Assembly (NCBI RefSeq): GCF_026410305.1
Contig: NZ_JAPMLQ010000001.1
Coordinates: 434,001 to 498,000 of the forward strand
Length of the DNA: 64,000 nucleotides
Direction of reading: 5' to 3'
Origin: Sulfitobacter sp. F26204
GTDB lineage: Bacteria; Pseudomonadota; Alphaproteobacteria; Rhodobacterales; Rhodobacteraceae
A program made the translations under genes and the position numbers. The notes beneath the pieces are model-generated. The model saw only the letters and a list, made by a program, of their open reading frames with translations. It did not search any database and was not told the origin of the DNA. Shown piece by piece: positions 9,085-18,468 of the stretch (positions within the stretch are counted from its first letter, which is position 1; every line of letters begins with the position of its first letter).

Positions 9085-9102
9085 GTTTTCTAATGTGCGG
9101 AT

Positions 9103-9756
9103 ATGAAGCACCCCCCAAATCGCCAACGCGGCTCAAAAAAAATCTGGTTGGATGCAGCCTACGAAATGCTTGTTTGCAACGGCATCGAGGGGGTCAAAGT
9201 GATGGCGCTGGCCCAAAAGCTGAACCTGACACGAACCGGGTTTTACTGGTTTTTTACCGGTCTCGAAGAACTGCACGCTGAATTGATCGAGAGGTGGGAA
9301 AACAAGAATACCGGAAATCTTGTTGAACGCTGTGGCATGGCGGCTACCAGTATCTGCGAAGCGCTTTTTAACGTGATGGATTGTTGGTTGGATCCAGGCC
9401 TTTTTGATGCAGGCCTTGATCTGGCAATCCGCAACTGGGCGCGTATGGATCCGGATCTGTTCGGTAGGTTGAATAATGCGGATCAACGGCGCATTGATGC
9501 TGTCGCCGCCTTGTTCCGTCAGCACGGTTTTAGCGCACAAGAGGCCGAAACACGCAGCTTGACCCTGATCTATACACAGATCGGGTATATCTCGATGCAG
9601 GTTCAGGAAAAACGCGACGAAAGGCTGGAGCGGGTTCGGCACTATGTCGAAATTTTTGCAGGATGCGCACCTTCTGAAAGGGATGTGCAGCGCTTTCTAA
9701 TCAGGCACAGGCCGATAGGCACCGCGACAGATGACCAGGGCAGTTACCCCCACTGA
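9103..9756 (+). CDS. TetR/AcrR family transcriptional regulator
   Basis: 217 residues. The N-terminal helix-turn-helix is recognisable: AAYEMLVCNGIEGVKVMALA, then NLTRTGFYWFF, the second helix and the conserved FYxHF-like stretch of TetR proteins. The C-terminal ligand domain is not informative. The gene is divergent from the demethylase-like flavoprotein and 124 bp away, so that gene is its likeliest target, with a ligand from methylamine or betaine metabolism. No good ribosome site is visible before the ATG (only GCGGAT). Confidence 0.85.
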   Translation: MKHPPNRQRGSKKIWLDAAYEMLVCNGIEGVKVMALAQKLNLTRTGFYWFFTGLEELHAELIERWENKNTGNLVERCGMAATSICEALFNVMDCWLDPGLFDAGLDLAIRNWARMDPDLFGRLNNADQRRIDAVAALFRQHGFSAQEAETRSLTLIYTQIGYISMQVQEKRDERLERVRHYVEIFAGCAPSERDVQRFLIRHRPIGTATDDQGSYPH

Positions 9757-9918
9757 CCGGCAATCGCTGTTTGGGTGGTCCTTTTGTGAAGTTGTCATGG
9801 GGTTTTTTCCAGAAACAGGTATTTGGTGCAGTGCCCGCCGTCCCGCCCCTGATCAAAAACCACCCCTTGAGACAACCTTCCCGCATCGTTAATGCAAGTC
9901 CCAACAGGAGTCTTGCAA

Positions 9919-11037
9919 ATGTCGATCAACAGCTTTGGCCATCTTTTCCGCGTGACAACCTGGGGCGAAAGCCATGGACCGGCTCTGGGGGCCACTGTCG
10001 ATGGTTGCCCTCCGGGCGTGGCTGTCGACGCGGCGATGATCCAGCATTGGCTTGATAAGCGTAAACCAGGTCAAAACAAATACACCACGCAACGCCGCGA
10101 GCCGGATGAGGTGCGCATCCTGTCCGGCGTTTTCGAAGGCATGACAACCGGCACACCGATCCAATTGATGATCGAAAATACCGACCAGCGTTCCAAGGAC
10201 TATGGTGACATCAAGGACAAGTTTCGTCCCGGCCACGCCGACATCACCTATTTCCAGAAATATGGCATCCGCGATTATCGTGGCGGCGGGCGGTCCAGCG
10301 CACGTGAAACGGCAAGCCGTGTCGCTGCGGGCGGGCTGGCACGAGAGGCGATCAAAACGCTTGCCCCTGATGTTCAGATCACCGGTTACATGGTGCAAAT
10401 GGGGCCACACCAGATTGACAGAAACTCATTTGACTGGGACCAGATCGATCAAAATCCGTTCTGGGTACCTGACGCCAAGGCGGCGGCCGAATGGGCAAGC
10501 TATCTCGACGGGTTGCGCAAATCCGGGTCCTCCGTAGGCGCGATTATCGAGGTCACCGCCCGAAATGTGCCCGCGGGTCTTGGCGCGCCGGTCTATGGTA
10601 AACTCGACACTGACCTGGCCGCTGCAATGATGTCGATCAATGCTGTCAAGGGTGTCGAGATCGGTGAAGGCATGTCAGCCGCGATGTTGACGGGAGAATT
10701 GAACGCCGACGAAATATTCATGGGGAACGACAGCCAGCCGCGCTACTCTTCAAATCATGCGGGCGGCATTCTGGGGGGTATCAGCACCGGGCAGGATATT
10801 GTTGTACGCTTCGCAGTCAAACCCACGTCCAGCATTTTGACGACACGCAAGACCATCACCAGAACGGGTGAAGAAACAGAAATCATCACCAAAGGCCGCC
10901 ATGACCCCTGCGTCGGTATTCGCGCCGTGCCCGTGGGCGAGGCGATGATGGCCTGCGTCTTGCTGGATCACATGCTGTTGCATCGCGGGCAGGTCGGGGA
11001 GAACCGTGGCCATATCGGTGCTATGCGACCGGAATAA
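9919..11037 (+). CDS. aroC: Chorismate synthase
   Basis: 372 residues from the ATG at 9919, which has CAGGAG 8 bases upstream; the upstream in-frame ATG at 9892 has none. It makes chorismate from EPSP with reduced FMN, the last step of the shikimate pathway. Family motifs are clear: [18 protein letters not shown] near the start, [20 protein letters not shown] in the middle and [17 protein letters not shown] near the end. Length is normal. It appears to be monocistronic; the next gene starts 229 bp further on. Confidence 0.97.
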   Translation: MSINSFGHLFRVTTWGESHGPALGATVDGCPPGVAVDAAMIQHWLDKRKPGQNKYTTQRREPDEVRILSGVFEGMTTGTPIQLMIENTDQRSKDYGDIKDKFRPGHADITYFQKYGIRDYRGGGRSSARETASRVAAGGLAREAIKTLAPDVQITGYMVQMGPHQIDRNSFDWDQIDQNPFWVPDAKAAAEWASYLDGLRKSGSSVGAIIEVTARNVPAGLGAPVYGKLDTDLAAAMMSINAVKGVEIGEGMSAAMLTGELNADEIFMGNDSQPRYSSNHAGGILGGISTGQDIVVRFAVKPTSSILTTRKTITRTGEETEIITKGRHDPCVGIRAVPVGEAMMACVLLDHMLLHRGQVGENRGHIGAMRPE

Positions 11038-11266
11038 TCGACAGAACCGGGATATGCTTGCATAGCTTGCCTTCCATCGGGAGTTTGCCGTCAGGATAAT
11101 TTCGGCATTGGCGGGGACAGGCGACCTCCTTGATCGCTGCAAATCTTGAAAAGAGAGAAAGGGGCGGGTTGGCTTTTCTGCGTTTGGAAAATGCACAACA
11201 CCGTCGCGCCGCGAAACCCGACTAACCCTGCTTGCAAATATGCAGCCATAGGCGCAAGAAGCGGTT

Positions 11267-12241
11267 ATGGCTCTATCTCTGGTTCAGAACAATCCCGGCC
11301 GCGCCATCGCATTGAAGACTGGCGCGATTTTCTTGTTTATGGTCATGTCCGCGATGATCAAGGCCGCCTCAAGCGAGGTGCCGCCGGGGCAAGCGGTTTT
11401 CTTTCGTTCGTTTTTTGCCATGCCGATAATTGGCTTGTGGCTTTGGCAATCGGGCCACCTGCACGATGGATTAAAGGCCAACAACATTCTCGGTCATGTC
11501 TGGCGCGGATTGTTCGGCACAACGGCAATGTGCCTGACCTTTGCGGGGCTTGCGATATTACCCCTGCCCGAAGTCACCGCCATCGGTTATGCCACGCCGA
11601 TGTTCACCGTCGTTTTCGCCGCGATTTTTCTGGGTGAACGGGTGAGATTGTTCCGTCTGTCCGCTGTGGCACTTGGTCTGGTCGGTGTAATGATCGTTAT
11701 CGCGCCGCGCCTGTCACTGGACCAGGGCTACACCGATATGGCGACCCTTGGTGCATTACTGGTGTTATCGGCATCAATCCTGCGGGCCATGGTGCAGATC
11801 CATGTGCGCCGTCTTGTTCAGACGGATACAACCAGCGCCATCGTCTTTTACTTTTCGCTCACCGCAAGCTGTGTCTCGCTGTTTAGTTTGCCGTTGGGCT
11901 GGCTCTTTCCCATCCCGGCTCTGGCATGGACCAGCCCTGGCCTGGGTGTGCTTTCCCTGATCATCGGCGCGGGTCTCATTGGTGGCGTTGCGCAGATCAT
12001 GGTCACATCGTCGTTTCGCTTTGGGACGGTTTCCATGTTGGCACCCTTTGACTATTCTTCGATGATATTCGCCACATTGATCGGCTGGATGGTTTTCGAC
12101 GAAATCCCAACGACGACGATTTTGATCGGTGCTGCCCTTGTCATTGCCGGTGGTGTATTGATCATATGGCGCGAACGAGAGTTGGGCGTCGATCGCAGCA
12201 AATCCAAACCCAGCACCGCGCCCAGCGGCAGCCTTAACTAA
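11267..12241 (+). CDS. DMT superfamily (EamA) transporter
   Basis: 324 residues with ten hydrophobic segments in two EamA repeats; the end of the first repeat (PLPEVTAIGYATPMFTVVFA) and of the second (GTVSMLAPFDYSSMIFATLI) carry the usual family wording. Members export amino acids or other metabolites across the inner membrane; the substrate is unknown. The basic C-terminal tail lies in the cytoplasm. The gene ends 9 bp before cobO and may be cotranscribed with it. Confidence 0.85.
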   Translation: MALSLVQNNPGRAIALKTGAIFLFMVMSAMIKAASSEVPPGQAVFFRSFFAMPIIGLWLWQSGHLHDGLKANNILGHVWRGLFGTTAMCLTFAGLAILPLPEVTAIGYATPMFTVVFAAIFLGERVRLFRLSAVALGLVGVMIVIAPRLSLDQGYTDMATLGALLVLSASILRAMVQIHVRRLVQTDTTSAIVFYFSLTASCVSLFSLPLGWLFPIPALAWTSPGLGVLSLIIGAGLIGGVAQIMVTSSFRFGTVSMLAPFDYSSMIFATLIGWMVFDEIPTTTILIGAALVIAGGVLIIWRERELGVDRSKSKPSTAPSGSLN

Positions 12242-12250
12242 GGACATCCC

Positions 12251-12844
12251 ATGTCAGACGATCACAAAGCCAAAATGCAAGAACGCCAAACCAAGCAACG
12301 CGCAAAGGTTGCTGAGTTGGTCGATCCCGAAAAAGGCCTGGTTTTGGTTCATACCGGGTCCGGCAAGGGCAAATCATCTTCTGCATTTGGGGTTGTCGTG
12401 CGTGCCCTGGGCTGGAAGCAAAAGGTTGGTGTGATCCAGTTTATCAAAGGCAAATGGAAGACAGGTGAGCGCCAGTTTTTCGAACGCCTGGACGAGGTGA
12501 CCTGGCATACCATGGGTGAAGGATTTACCTGGGATACCCAGGACAAGGAACGCGATATTGCCGCGGCTCAGGCCGCATTCGCCAAAGGACGTGAGATGAT
12601 GGAAAGCGGCAATTATGATCTGATTGTCATGGATGAAATCAACATTGCGATGCGTTATGAATACCTGACATCTGAAGAGGTCATCGCAGGGTTGGAAGCA
12701 CGGGACAAACGTACTGGTGTGATTCTGACAGGGCGTGACGCTAAACCGGAATTATGCGCTTATGCTGATCTGGTGACCGAAATGACCGAAATAAAACACC
12801 CCTTCAAGGCAGGCATCAAAGCCCAGCGTGGTGTGGATTTTTAA
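12251..12844 (+). CDS. cobO: Cob(I)yrinic acid a,c-diamide adenosyltransferase
   Basis: 197 residues. The P-loop HTGSGKGKSSSAFG (about 34-47) binds ATP upside-down, as is known for CobA/CobO, and transfers the adenosyl group to cobalt. MDEINIAMRYEYL and the end FKAGIKAQRGVDF are family features. The window also holds queG, a cobalamin-dependent enzyme, but no other cob gene is nearby. No cobalamin riboswitch is seen upstream. It follows the DMT transporter by 9 bp. Confidence 0.95.
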   Translation: MSDDHKAKMQERQTKQRAKVAELVDPEKGLVLVHTGSGKGKSSSAFGVVVRALGWKQKVGVIQFIKGKWKTGERQFFERLDEVTWHTMGEGFTWDTQDKERDIAAAQAAFAKGREMMESGNYDLIVMDEINIAMRYEYLTSEEVIAGLEARDKRTGVILTGRDAKPELCAYADLVTEMTEIKHPFKAGIKAQRGVDF

Positions 12845-13001
12845 CGGGTCAATGGCGCGGCGACCGGATGGCACGGCAAGGCATGTGAACGAGAAAACGT
12901 GCTTGTCTGATTTTCGGGCGATGGATCCGTGCCCCTATGACAGACCGTTTCATTGGGGCATTGCCGAACTGCCTTCACAGGGGACAGCGTCGAAATGAAA
13001 A

Positions 13002-13025
13002 ACGGGGCAGTCTGGACTGCCCCGT
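13002..13025 (-). terminator. Rho-independent terminator after ilvE
   Basis: Perfect 11-bp arms ACGGGGCAGTC and GACTGCCCCGT are separated by two bases (tight loop in practice of four). On the minus strand the hairpin is followed by TTTTCATT. It lies 26 bases past the ilvE stop codon. Confidence 0.85.
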
Positions 13026-13050
13026 GTCTTTGGCCGGTATTGGGAGGTGA

Positions 13051-13920
13051 TCAGACCCGCACCAGCTTTTCGTAACTCTCTGCGATGTCGCGCGTCATTG
13101 TGCCGACCTCAAAGGTGTAGTCGCCAATCTGGCCGACCGGCGTGACCTCGGCCGCTGTGCCCGTCAGCCAGCATTGTTCGAATCCTTCCAACTCTTCCGG
13201 CATGATGTGACGCTCATGCACCGTAACGCCACGCTCGCGCAGCATTCCGATCACAGTCTGGCGGGTGATTCCGTTCAGGAAACAATCGGGGTCGGGCGTG
13301 TGCACTTCGCCGTCCTTGACGAAAAAGATGTTCGCCCCTGTCGCTTCGGCGACATAGCCGCGGTAGTCGAACATCATCGCATCCGAACATCCCTTTGCCT
13401 CTGCCGCATGTTTGGACATGGTACAAATCATGTATAGCCCCGCTGCTTTCGCATGGCAGGGGATCGTTTCCGGCGAAGGTCGTTTCCATTTGGAAATGTC
13501 GAGCTTGGCGCCCTTCATTTTGGCCTCCCCGTAATAGGCACCCCATTCCCATGCGGCAATCGCCAGACGCACGGGGTTCTTGGCAGATGCCACGCCCATA
13601 TCCTCGCCTGCGCCGCGCCATGCAATTGCTCGTACATAGGCATCCTGCAAACCGCTGGCGGCCAGAACCTCGACCTTGGCGGCTTCAATTTCGTCGATTG
13701 TCCAGGGCACTGCGAAATCCACCATCTCGGCTGACCGCTTCAATCGTTCCGAGTGTTCCCGGCTTTTGAAAATCTTGCCGTTATAGGCACGCTCGCCCTC
13801 AAATACCGAGGACGCATAATGCATCGCATGGGTCAGAATATGGACTTTGGCATCGCGCCAATTGACCAATTTGCCGTCCAGCCATATCAGGCCATCCCGA
13901 TCATCATAAGCGCCCGCCAT
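13051..13920 (-). CDS. ilvE: Branched-chain amino acid aminotransferase
   Basis: 289 residues from the ATG at 13920, which has GAGGAG 7 bases upstream; the start at 13941 is poorer. It is a class IV PLP aminotransferase for the last step of valine, leucine and isoleucine synthesis. HAMHYASSVFEGERAY is the N-terminal substrate region, CHAKAAGLY carries the PLP lysine and YVAEATGANIFFVKDG is the phosphate-side signature. It is followed by a clear terminator, so it is a single-gene unit, divergent from petPR. Confidence 0.95.
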   Translation of the reverse strand: MAGAYDDRDGLIWLDGKLVNWRDAKVHILTHAMHYASSVFEGERAYNGKIFKSREHSERLKRSAEMVDFAVPWTIDEIEAAKVEVLAASGLQDAYVRAIAWRGAGEDMGVASAKNPVRLAIAAWEWGAYYGEAKMKGAKLDISKWKRPSPETIPCHAKAAGLYMICTMSKHAAEAKGCSDAMMFDYRGYVAEATGANIFFVKDGEVHTPDPDCFLNGITRQTVIGMLRERGVTVHERHIMPEELEGFEQCWLTGTAAEVTPVGQIGDYTFEVGTMTRDIAESYEKLVRV

Positions 13921-13969
13921 TGTAAATCTCCTCAGCAGCAAGATAAATTTAAGAATATTGCGTCAATAG

Positions 13970-13982
13970 GTCCGTTTCGGAC
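13970..13982. promoter_or_regulatory. Small palindrome GTCCG-TTT-CGGAC in the ilvE/petP divergent region
   Basis: A perfect 5-bp inverted repeat with a 3-base centre, 50 bp upstream of ilvE and about 100 bp before petP. It is a possible operator, perhaps for the MarR-type PetP, but short repeats arise by chance. Confidence 0.3.
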
Positions 13983-14080
13983 ATATTCGGTCGCAAAAAG
14001 CTAAGTTTTGCTAGCGTTTCATCCTTGGAGTGTCAACAAGGCTGACGTACCCTTGGCAACACACAAAAACGAGGCTTCTC

Positions 14081-14593
14081 ATGTCCGATGGACGCTCCCC
14101 AGCCGCTGTCAGAAGCGACAACCTGTTGTTTCTCACGGATGAACAACTACGACAAGGCAGCGAGGCGATGTTCTTTGCTTATCGTGGATTCACCGCAGAT
14201 CCTGACCGAATTCTGGGTGACATGGCGTATGGCCGTGCCCACCACAGAGCAATTCACTTTATCGGTGGCGCACCGGGGACTACCGTAAATAACTTGCTGA
14301 ATATCCTCGGTGTCACAAAGCAATCGCTTAATCGTGTGTTGCGCACGCTGATCGCCGATGGTCTGGTTCAAAGCAAGGTGGGGCGCAATGATAAACGGGA
14401 ACGACATTTGTATCTGACGGAAGAAGGCCGCGCCCTGGAACAGAAGTTGTCGGACGCACAGCGTGCGCGGTTGCGCGCGGCATTTCGCGAAGCAGGCCCG
14501 GAGGCCGTTGCGGGGTTTCGTCGCGTGCTCGAAGCGATGATGGATCCTGAAATGCGGGCCAGCTACACCAGATTAAGGGGGTCGGGATCTTGA
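14081..14593 (+). CDS. petP: MarR-family regulator, PetP-like
   Basis: 170 residues from the ATG at 14081 (GAGG upstream); a GTG at 14030 would add 17 unlikely residues. The winged helix is clear: NNLLNILGVTKQSLNRVLRT followed by LVQSKVGRNDKRERHLYLTEEG. A MarR gene directly coupled to an OmpR-type response regulator is the petP-petR arrangement known in Rhodobacter capsulatus, where the pair is needed for expression of the cytochrome bc1 genes. Here petABC is about 13 kb away. The assignment rests on architecture and pairing. Confidence 0.8.
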   Translation: MSDGRSPAAVRSDNLLFLTDEQLRQGSEAMFFAYRGFTADPDRILGDMAYGRAHHRAIHFIGGAPGTTVNNLLNILGVTKQSLNRVLRTLIADGLVQSKVGRNDKRERHLYLTEEGRALEQKLSDAQRARLRAAFREAGPEAVAGFRRVLEAMMDPEMRASYTRLRGSGS

Positions 14594-15291
14594 ACGAGAT
14601 GGACGCACATCTGCTGATCGTAGATGATGACGAACGCATCCGCACGCTGTTGCAAAAATTCCTGATGCGGCATGGGTTCCTTGTTACTGCCGCGCGCGAT
14701 GCGGGCCATGCGCGGCGTATTCTTGCCGGGCTGGATTTCGATTTGATCGTTCTTGATGTGATGATGCCTGGTGAAGACGGCTTGGCCTTGACGGCATCTT
14801 TGCGCGAAACCATGGAAACCCCGATCTTGTTGCTGACGGCCAAAGGCGAAACCGGCAACCGCATAGAAGGCCTGGAAGCGGGGGCTGACGATTACCTCGC
14901 CAAACCCTTTGAACCCAAGGAACTGCTCCTCAGGATCAACGCGATTTTGCGTCGCATGCCGGATACCCGCGCGGAAGATACCGCGCCCAAGGTGCTTTCG
15001 CTTGGCGCGATCCGGTATGACCTGGAACGCGGCGAGATGTGGCAGGGTGATGTTCTGGTCCGTTTGACCGCGACAGAAATTCTATTGATGAAGATTTTCT
15101 CGGCCCAACCCGGACAACCCTTGAGCCGGGCCAAGCTGGTAGAAGAACTGGGCCGTGACCGTGGCCAGGCGCAGGAACGTGCGGTGGATGTCCAGATTAC
15201 CCGGTTGCGGCGCAAGATCGAGGATAACCCGAAACAGCCGCGCTATCTGCAAACCGTGCGAGGCGCGGGATATATGTTGGCACCTGATTGA
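14590..15291 (+). CDS. petR: OmpR-type response regulator, PetR-like
   Basis: 233 residues. The receiver domain has the acidic pair DDD near residue 11, the phosphorylatable Asp in LIVLDVMMPGEDG and the Lys in YLAKPF; the C-terminal winged helix (VDVQITRLRRKIEDNPKQP) is of OmpR type. I use the TTG at 14590, since AGGGGG lies 8 bases before it and it overlaps the petP stop by 4 bp; an ATG at 14599 is the alternative. No histidine kinase gene adjoins it, as in the known petPR locus. Confidence 0.85.
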   Translation: MNEMDAHLLIVDDDERIRTLLQKFLMRHGFLVTAARDAGHARRILAGLDFDLIVLDVMMPGEDGLALTASLRETMETPILLLTAKGETGNRIEGLEAGADDYLAKPFEPKELLLRINAILRRMPDTRAEDTAPKVLSLGAIRYDLERGEMWQGDVLVRLTATEILLMKIFSAQPGQPLSRAKLVEELGRDRGQAQERAVDVQITRLRRKIEDNPKQPRYLQTVRGAGYMLAPD

Positions 15292-15315
15292 CGGGACCAG
15301 CGCCCGAAGAGGGTT

Positions 15316-15342
15316 CGGACGGTATATAAGGCCAAAAAGAGA
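15316..15342 (+). repeat. 27-bp element shared with 34156-34182 (copy 1)
   Basis: This stretch begins CGGACGGTATATAAGGCC and ends AAAAAGAGA. The same 27 bases occur exactly on the minus strand at 34182-34156. Both copies are upstream of, and point toward, a gene (xseB here, 74 bp away; queG there, abutting), and both have CCAGCGC 12-13 bases before them. It contains TATATAA and could be a promoter core or a small dispersed repeat. In this copy an ATG overlaps its end (15342) and opens a 33-codon frame of unknown worth. Confidence 0.7.
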
Positions 15343-15415
15343 TGCAAAGCGCGTCTGGTGAAGCGCGGCGTTCCTGTCTATTGTGCGGCAAGTTGACAAG
15401 AACGAGGCCTGCAGC

Positions 15416-15658
15416 ATGTCCGATACCAAGATCGAAGAAATGAGTTTTGAGGCTGCCATGGCAGAGCTTGAGAAGGTTTTGGGGCAACTGGAACGTGGCG
15501 ACGTGGCCCTGGATGAAAGCATCGCCCTGTACGAACGCGGGGCTGCCCTGAAGGTGCGATGCGAGACCAAGCTGAAAGAAGCGGAAGAAAAAGTTGCCGC
15601 GATTACCCTGGACGGGGATGGAAACCCAACGGGTCTCAAGCCCGTGGAAGGGCTGTAG
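15416..15658 (+). CDS. xseB: Exodeoxyribonuclease VII small subunit
   Basis: 80 residues starting MSDTKIEEMSFEAAMAELEK; the start at 15416 has GAGG 8 bases upstream. FEAAMAELEKVLGQLERGD and LYERGAALKVRCETKLKEAE are the two helices typical of XseB, which binds several copies to each XseA to make the single-strand exonuclease. The gene opens a frequent bacterial trio with ispA and dxs, here spaced by 6 and 8 bp. xseA is not in the window. Confidence 0.95.
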   Translation: MSDTKIEEMSFEAAMAELEKVLGQLERGDVALDESIALYERGAALKVRCETKLKEAEEKVAAITLDGDGNPTGLKPVEGL

Positions 15659-15664
15659 GTATTT

Positions 15665-16531
15665 GTGTTTTCTGAACGGTTATCTGACGCGGCACAGAGC
15701 GTAGCTGGGCATTTCGACCACATTCTGGCGCAGATGGACAATCTGGCGGTGGTACATGCGATGAGCCATGCCACAACCGGCGGCAAGGGGTTGCGCGGGT
15801 TCCTTGTTTTGGAAAGTGCGCGTTTGCACGGAATCACGCCGGCCGCAGCGATCTGGCCGGCCACGGCAATCGAGGCGCTCCATGCCTATTCACTGGTGCA
15901 TGACGATTTGCCCTGTATGGATGATGATGACCTGCGACGTGGCGTGCCAACCGTGCACCGCAAGTGGGATAGAGCCACGGCGGTGCTGGCGGGAGATGCG
16001 CTTCAGTCGCTGGCGTTCGAGCTGGTGACCGCTGCCGAGGTTGGTAGTGGGGAGGTGCGGGCAAAGCTGGCGAATACGCTTGCCATCGCTGCGGGAGCAA
16101 GAGGCATGGTTCTGGGGCAGGCGCTTGATATTGCGGCAGAAACAGCACTCCATCCCCTGTCATTGGATGAAATCACTGCGTTGCAACACAACAAGACCGG
16201 TGCGCTGATTGTCTGGGCTGCCCTGGCAGGCCCGCGTATGTCGGGGGATGATACCGGAGCGCTGGCGACCTATGCTAAGGCGCTTGGTCTTGCGTTTCAG
16301 ATTGCCGACGACATTCTGGATGTGACCGGGGATGCCGCGACGGTCGGCAAGGCCACAGGCAAGGATGCCGATGCTGGCAAAGCCACTTTCGTGTCACTTC
16401 TGGGTCTTGATGGGGCCACAGGTCGCGCCGAAGAGCTGGTGCAATCTGCTTGTGATGCATTAAGTGTTTATGGTGACGCGGGCGAAACACTGCGTGACGC
16501 CGCCCGATTTGTCGTTACCCGCAAGAACTGA
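15665..16531 (+). CDS. ispA: Farnesyl diphosphate synthase (geranyltranstransferase)
   Basis: 288 residues with a GTG start 6 bp after xseB. It condenses isopentenyl diphosphate with dimethylallyl and geranyl diphosphates. The first Asp-rich motif DDLPCMD (80-86) has the four-residue spacer of bacterial enzymes, the second is DDILD (215-219), and GGKGLRG (39-45) holds the diphosphate-binding basic residues. It lies in an operon with dxs, so precursors for quinones, carotenoids and undecaprenol are made together; uppP for undecaprenol recycling is elsewhere in the window. Confidence 0.95.
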   Translation: MFSERLSDAAQSVAGHFDHILAQMDNLAVVHAMSHATTGGKGLRGFLVLESARLHGITPAAAIWPATAIEALHAYSLVHDDLPCMDDDDLRRGVPTVHRKWDRATAVLAGDALQSLAFELVTAAEVGSGEVRAKLANTLAIAAGARGMVLGQALDIAAETALHPLSLDEITALQHNKTGALIVWAALAGPRMSGDDTGALATYAKALGLAFQIADDILDVTGDAATVGKATGKDADAGKATFVSLLGLDGATGRAEELVQSACDALSVYGDAGETLRDAARFVVTRKN

Positions 16532-16539
16532 GGGACATC

Positions 16540-18468
16540 ATGACCGACCATCCCAAGACGCCCATTCTGGACCGTGTCATGCGTCCGGCTGACCTGAAAC
16601 AGTTGAGCGATGCCGAGCTTCGTAAATTGGCGCATGAGGTCCGCGATGAGACAATTTCGGCTGTATCTGTAACCGGTGGGCATCTGGGCGCCGGGCTTGG
16701 CGTCGTCGAACTGACTGTGGCGCTCCACGCGGTTTTTGACACGCCACGGGACAAGATCATCTGGGATGTCGGGCATCAATGTTACCCCCACAAGATTTTG
16801 ACGGAACGGCGTGACAGGATTCGAACCCTGCGTCAAAAGGATGGGCTGAGTGGTTTTACCAAACGTAGTGAATCCCCCTATGATCCTTTTGGTGCGGCGC
16901 ATTCTTCGACTTCTATTTCGGCAGCCCTCGGTTTTGCTGTTGCCCGTGATCTGGGCGGGTCGCCAGCCGAAGGTGCCGGGGACGCAATAGCGGTGATCGG
17001 CGACGGGGCCATGTCGGCGGGCATGGCCTATGAAGCGATGAACAACGCAGGCCATCTCAAGAAACGCTTGATCGTGATCCTGAACGACAATGAAATGTCG
17101 ATTGCGCCGCCGGTAGGCGCCATGTCTGCCTATCTCAGCCGCCTCTATGCAGAAGAGCCGTTTCAGGAATTCAAAGCCGCTGCCAAGGGCGCGGTAAGCC
17201 TGCTGCCCGAACCCTTCCGTGAAGGGGCGAAACGGGCCAAGGACATGCTGAAAGGCATTGCCGTTGGCGGCACATTGTTCGAGCAGTTGGGCTTTTCCTA
17301 CCTCGGGCCGATTGACGGGCATGACATGGACCAATTGCTGCCGGTTCTGCGCACAGTCAAGGCGCGTGCGACGGGGCCGATTCTGATTCATGTACTGACC
17401 AAAAAGGGCAAGGGCTATGGCCCCGCGGAAAAGGCCCGCGACAAGGGCCACGGCGTGTCCAAATTCAATGTGGTTACGGGAGAGCAGAAAAAAGCCCCCT
17501 CCAACGCACCCAGCTATACCTCTGTATTTGCGCAAAGCCTGCTGCAACATGCTGCCGAGGACGACAAGATTTGCGCTGTGACAGCTGCAATGCCCGATGG
17601 TACCGGTCTGGACCTTTTTGCCAAACGGTATCCTTCGCGCTGCTTTGATGTGGGGATTGCAGAACAGCATGGCGTGACTTTTTCCGCAGCTTTGGCAGCC
17701 GGGGGGATGAAGCCGTTTTGCGCAATGTATTCGACCTTTTTGCAACGCGGCTATGATCAGGTTGTACATGATGTCGCAATCCAGCGTTTGCCGGTACGTT
17801 TCGCGATAGATCGCGCCGGTCTGGTCGGGGCTGACGGGGCAACACATGCGGGAGCGTTTGATGTTGCCTTTCTCGCGAACCTGCCCGGTTTTGTCGTGAT
17901 GGCTGCTGCTGATGAAGCAGAGCTAAAGCATATGGTGGCGACTGCAGTAGCGCATGACGACGGACCTATCGCCTTTCGATTCCCGCGTGGTGAAGGCAAG
18001 GGTGTCGATCTGCCCGAACGCGGCACCCCGCTTGAGATCGGCAAAGGCCGTATTCTCAGCCAGGGCAGTCGCGTTGCGTTGTTGTCCTTTGGCACCCGGT
18101 TGACAGAGGTTGAAAAGGCGGCGGAGGCCCTTGCCGGCAAAGGCATCACACCGACGGTTGCGGATGCCCGTTTTGCCAAACCTCTGGACCGGGACATGAT
18201 CCTGAACCTTGCTGCGCAACACGAGGCGCTGATTACGATCGAAGAAGGTGCCCTCGGCGGTTTCGGCTCGCATGTGGCGCAACTTCTGGCGAATGAAGGT
18301 GTGTTTGACAAAGGCCTTAAATACCGCTCGATGGTGCTCCCTGATACATTCATTGATCAGGCTTCGCCGTCGGATATGTATGCGGTTGCCGGAATGAATG
18401 CGGAACAGATCGAAGCAAAGGTGCTGGATGTTCTGGGGATCGCTCAGATCGGGGCGCAACGGGCCTAA
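16540..18468 (+). CDS. dxs: 1-deoxy-D-xylulose-5-phosphate synthase
   Basis: 642 residues, full length. Makes DXP from pyruvate and glyceraldehyde 3-phosphate, entry to the MEP isoprenoid pathway, with thiamine diphosphate. GDGAMSAG (154-161) with the following NN is the TPP/Mg site, GGHLG (47-51) holds the conserved His, and [15 protein letters not shown] and the FRFPRGEG stretch are family features of the second half. The thiamine transporter in the window feeds its cofactor. It is last in xseB-ispA-dxs, and its stop overlaps that of the convergent channel gene by 4 bp. Confidence 0.97.
   Translation: MTDHPKTPILDRVMRPADLKQLSDAELRKLAHEVRDETISAVSVTGGHLGAGLGVVELTVALHAVFDTPRDKIIWDVGHQCYPHKILTERRDRIRTLRQKDGLSGFTKRSESPYDPFGAAHSSTSISAALGFAVARDLGGSPAEGAGDAIAVIGDGAMSAGMAYEAMNNAGHLKKRLIVILNDNEMSIAPPVGAMSAYLSRLYAEEPFQEFKAAAKGAVSLLPEPFREGAKRAKDMLKGIAVGGTLFEQLGFSYLGPIDGHDMDQLLPVLRTVKARATGPILIHVLTKKGKGYGPAEKARDKGHGVSKFNVVTGEQKKAPSNAPSYTSVFAQSLLQHAAEDDKICAVTAAMPDGTGLDLFAKRYPSRCFDVGIAEQHGVTFSAALAAGGMKPFCAMYSTFLQRGYDQVVHDVAIQRLPVRFAIDRAGLVGADGATHAGAFDVAFLANLPGFVVMAAADEAELKHMVATAVAHDDGPIAFRFPRGEGKGVDLPERGTPLEIGKGRILSQGSRVALLSFGTRLTEVEKAAEALAGKGITPTVADARFAKPLDRDMILNLAAQHEALITIEEGALGGFGSHVAQLLANEGVFDKGLKYRSMVLPDTFIDQASPSDMYAVAGMNAEQIEAKVLDVLGIAQIGAQRA

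Noticed and set aside
15342..15443. 33-codon frame starting at the end of the 27-bp element
   Set aside because: No second copy of the frame exists downstream of the other element and it overlaps xseB; no evidence of coding.
16468..17847. 459-codon open frame antisense to dxs
   Set aside because: It lies wholly opposite dxs, has no recognised motif, and arises from codon bias of the real gene.
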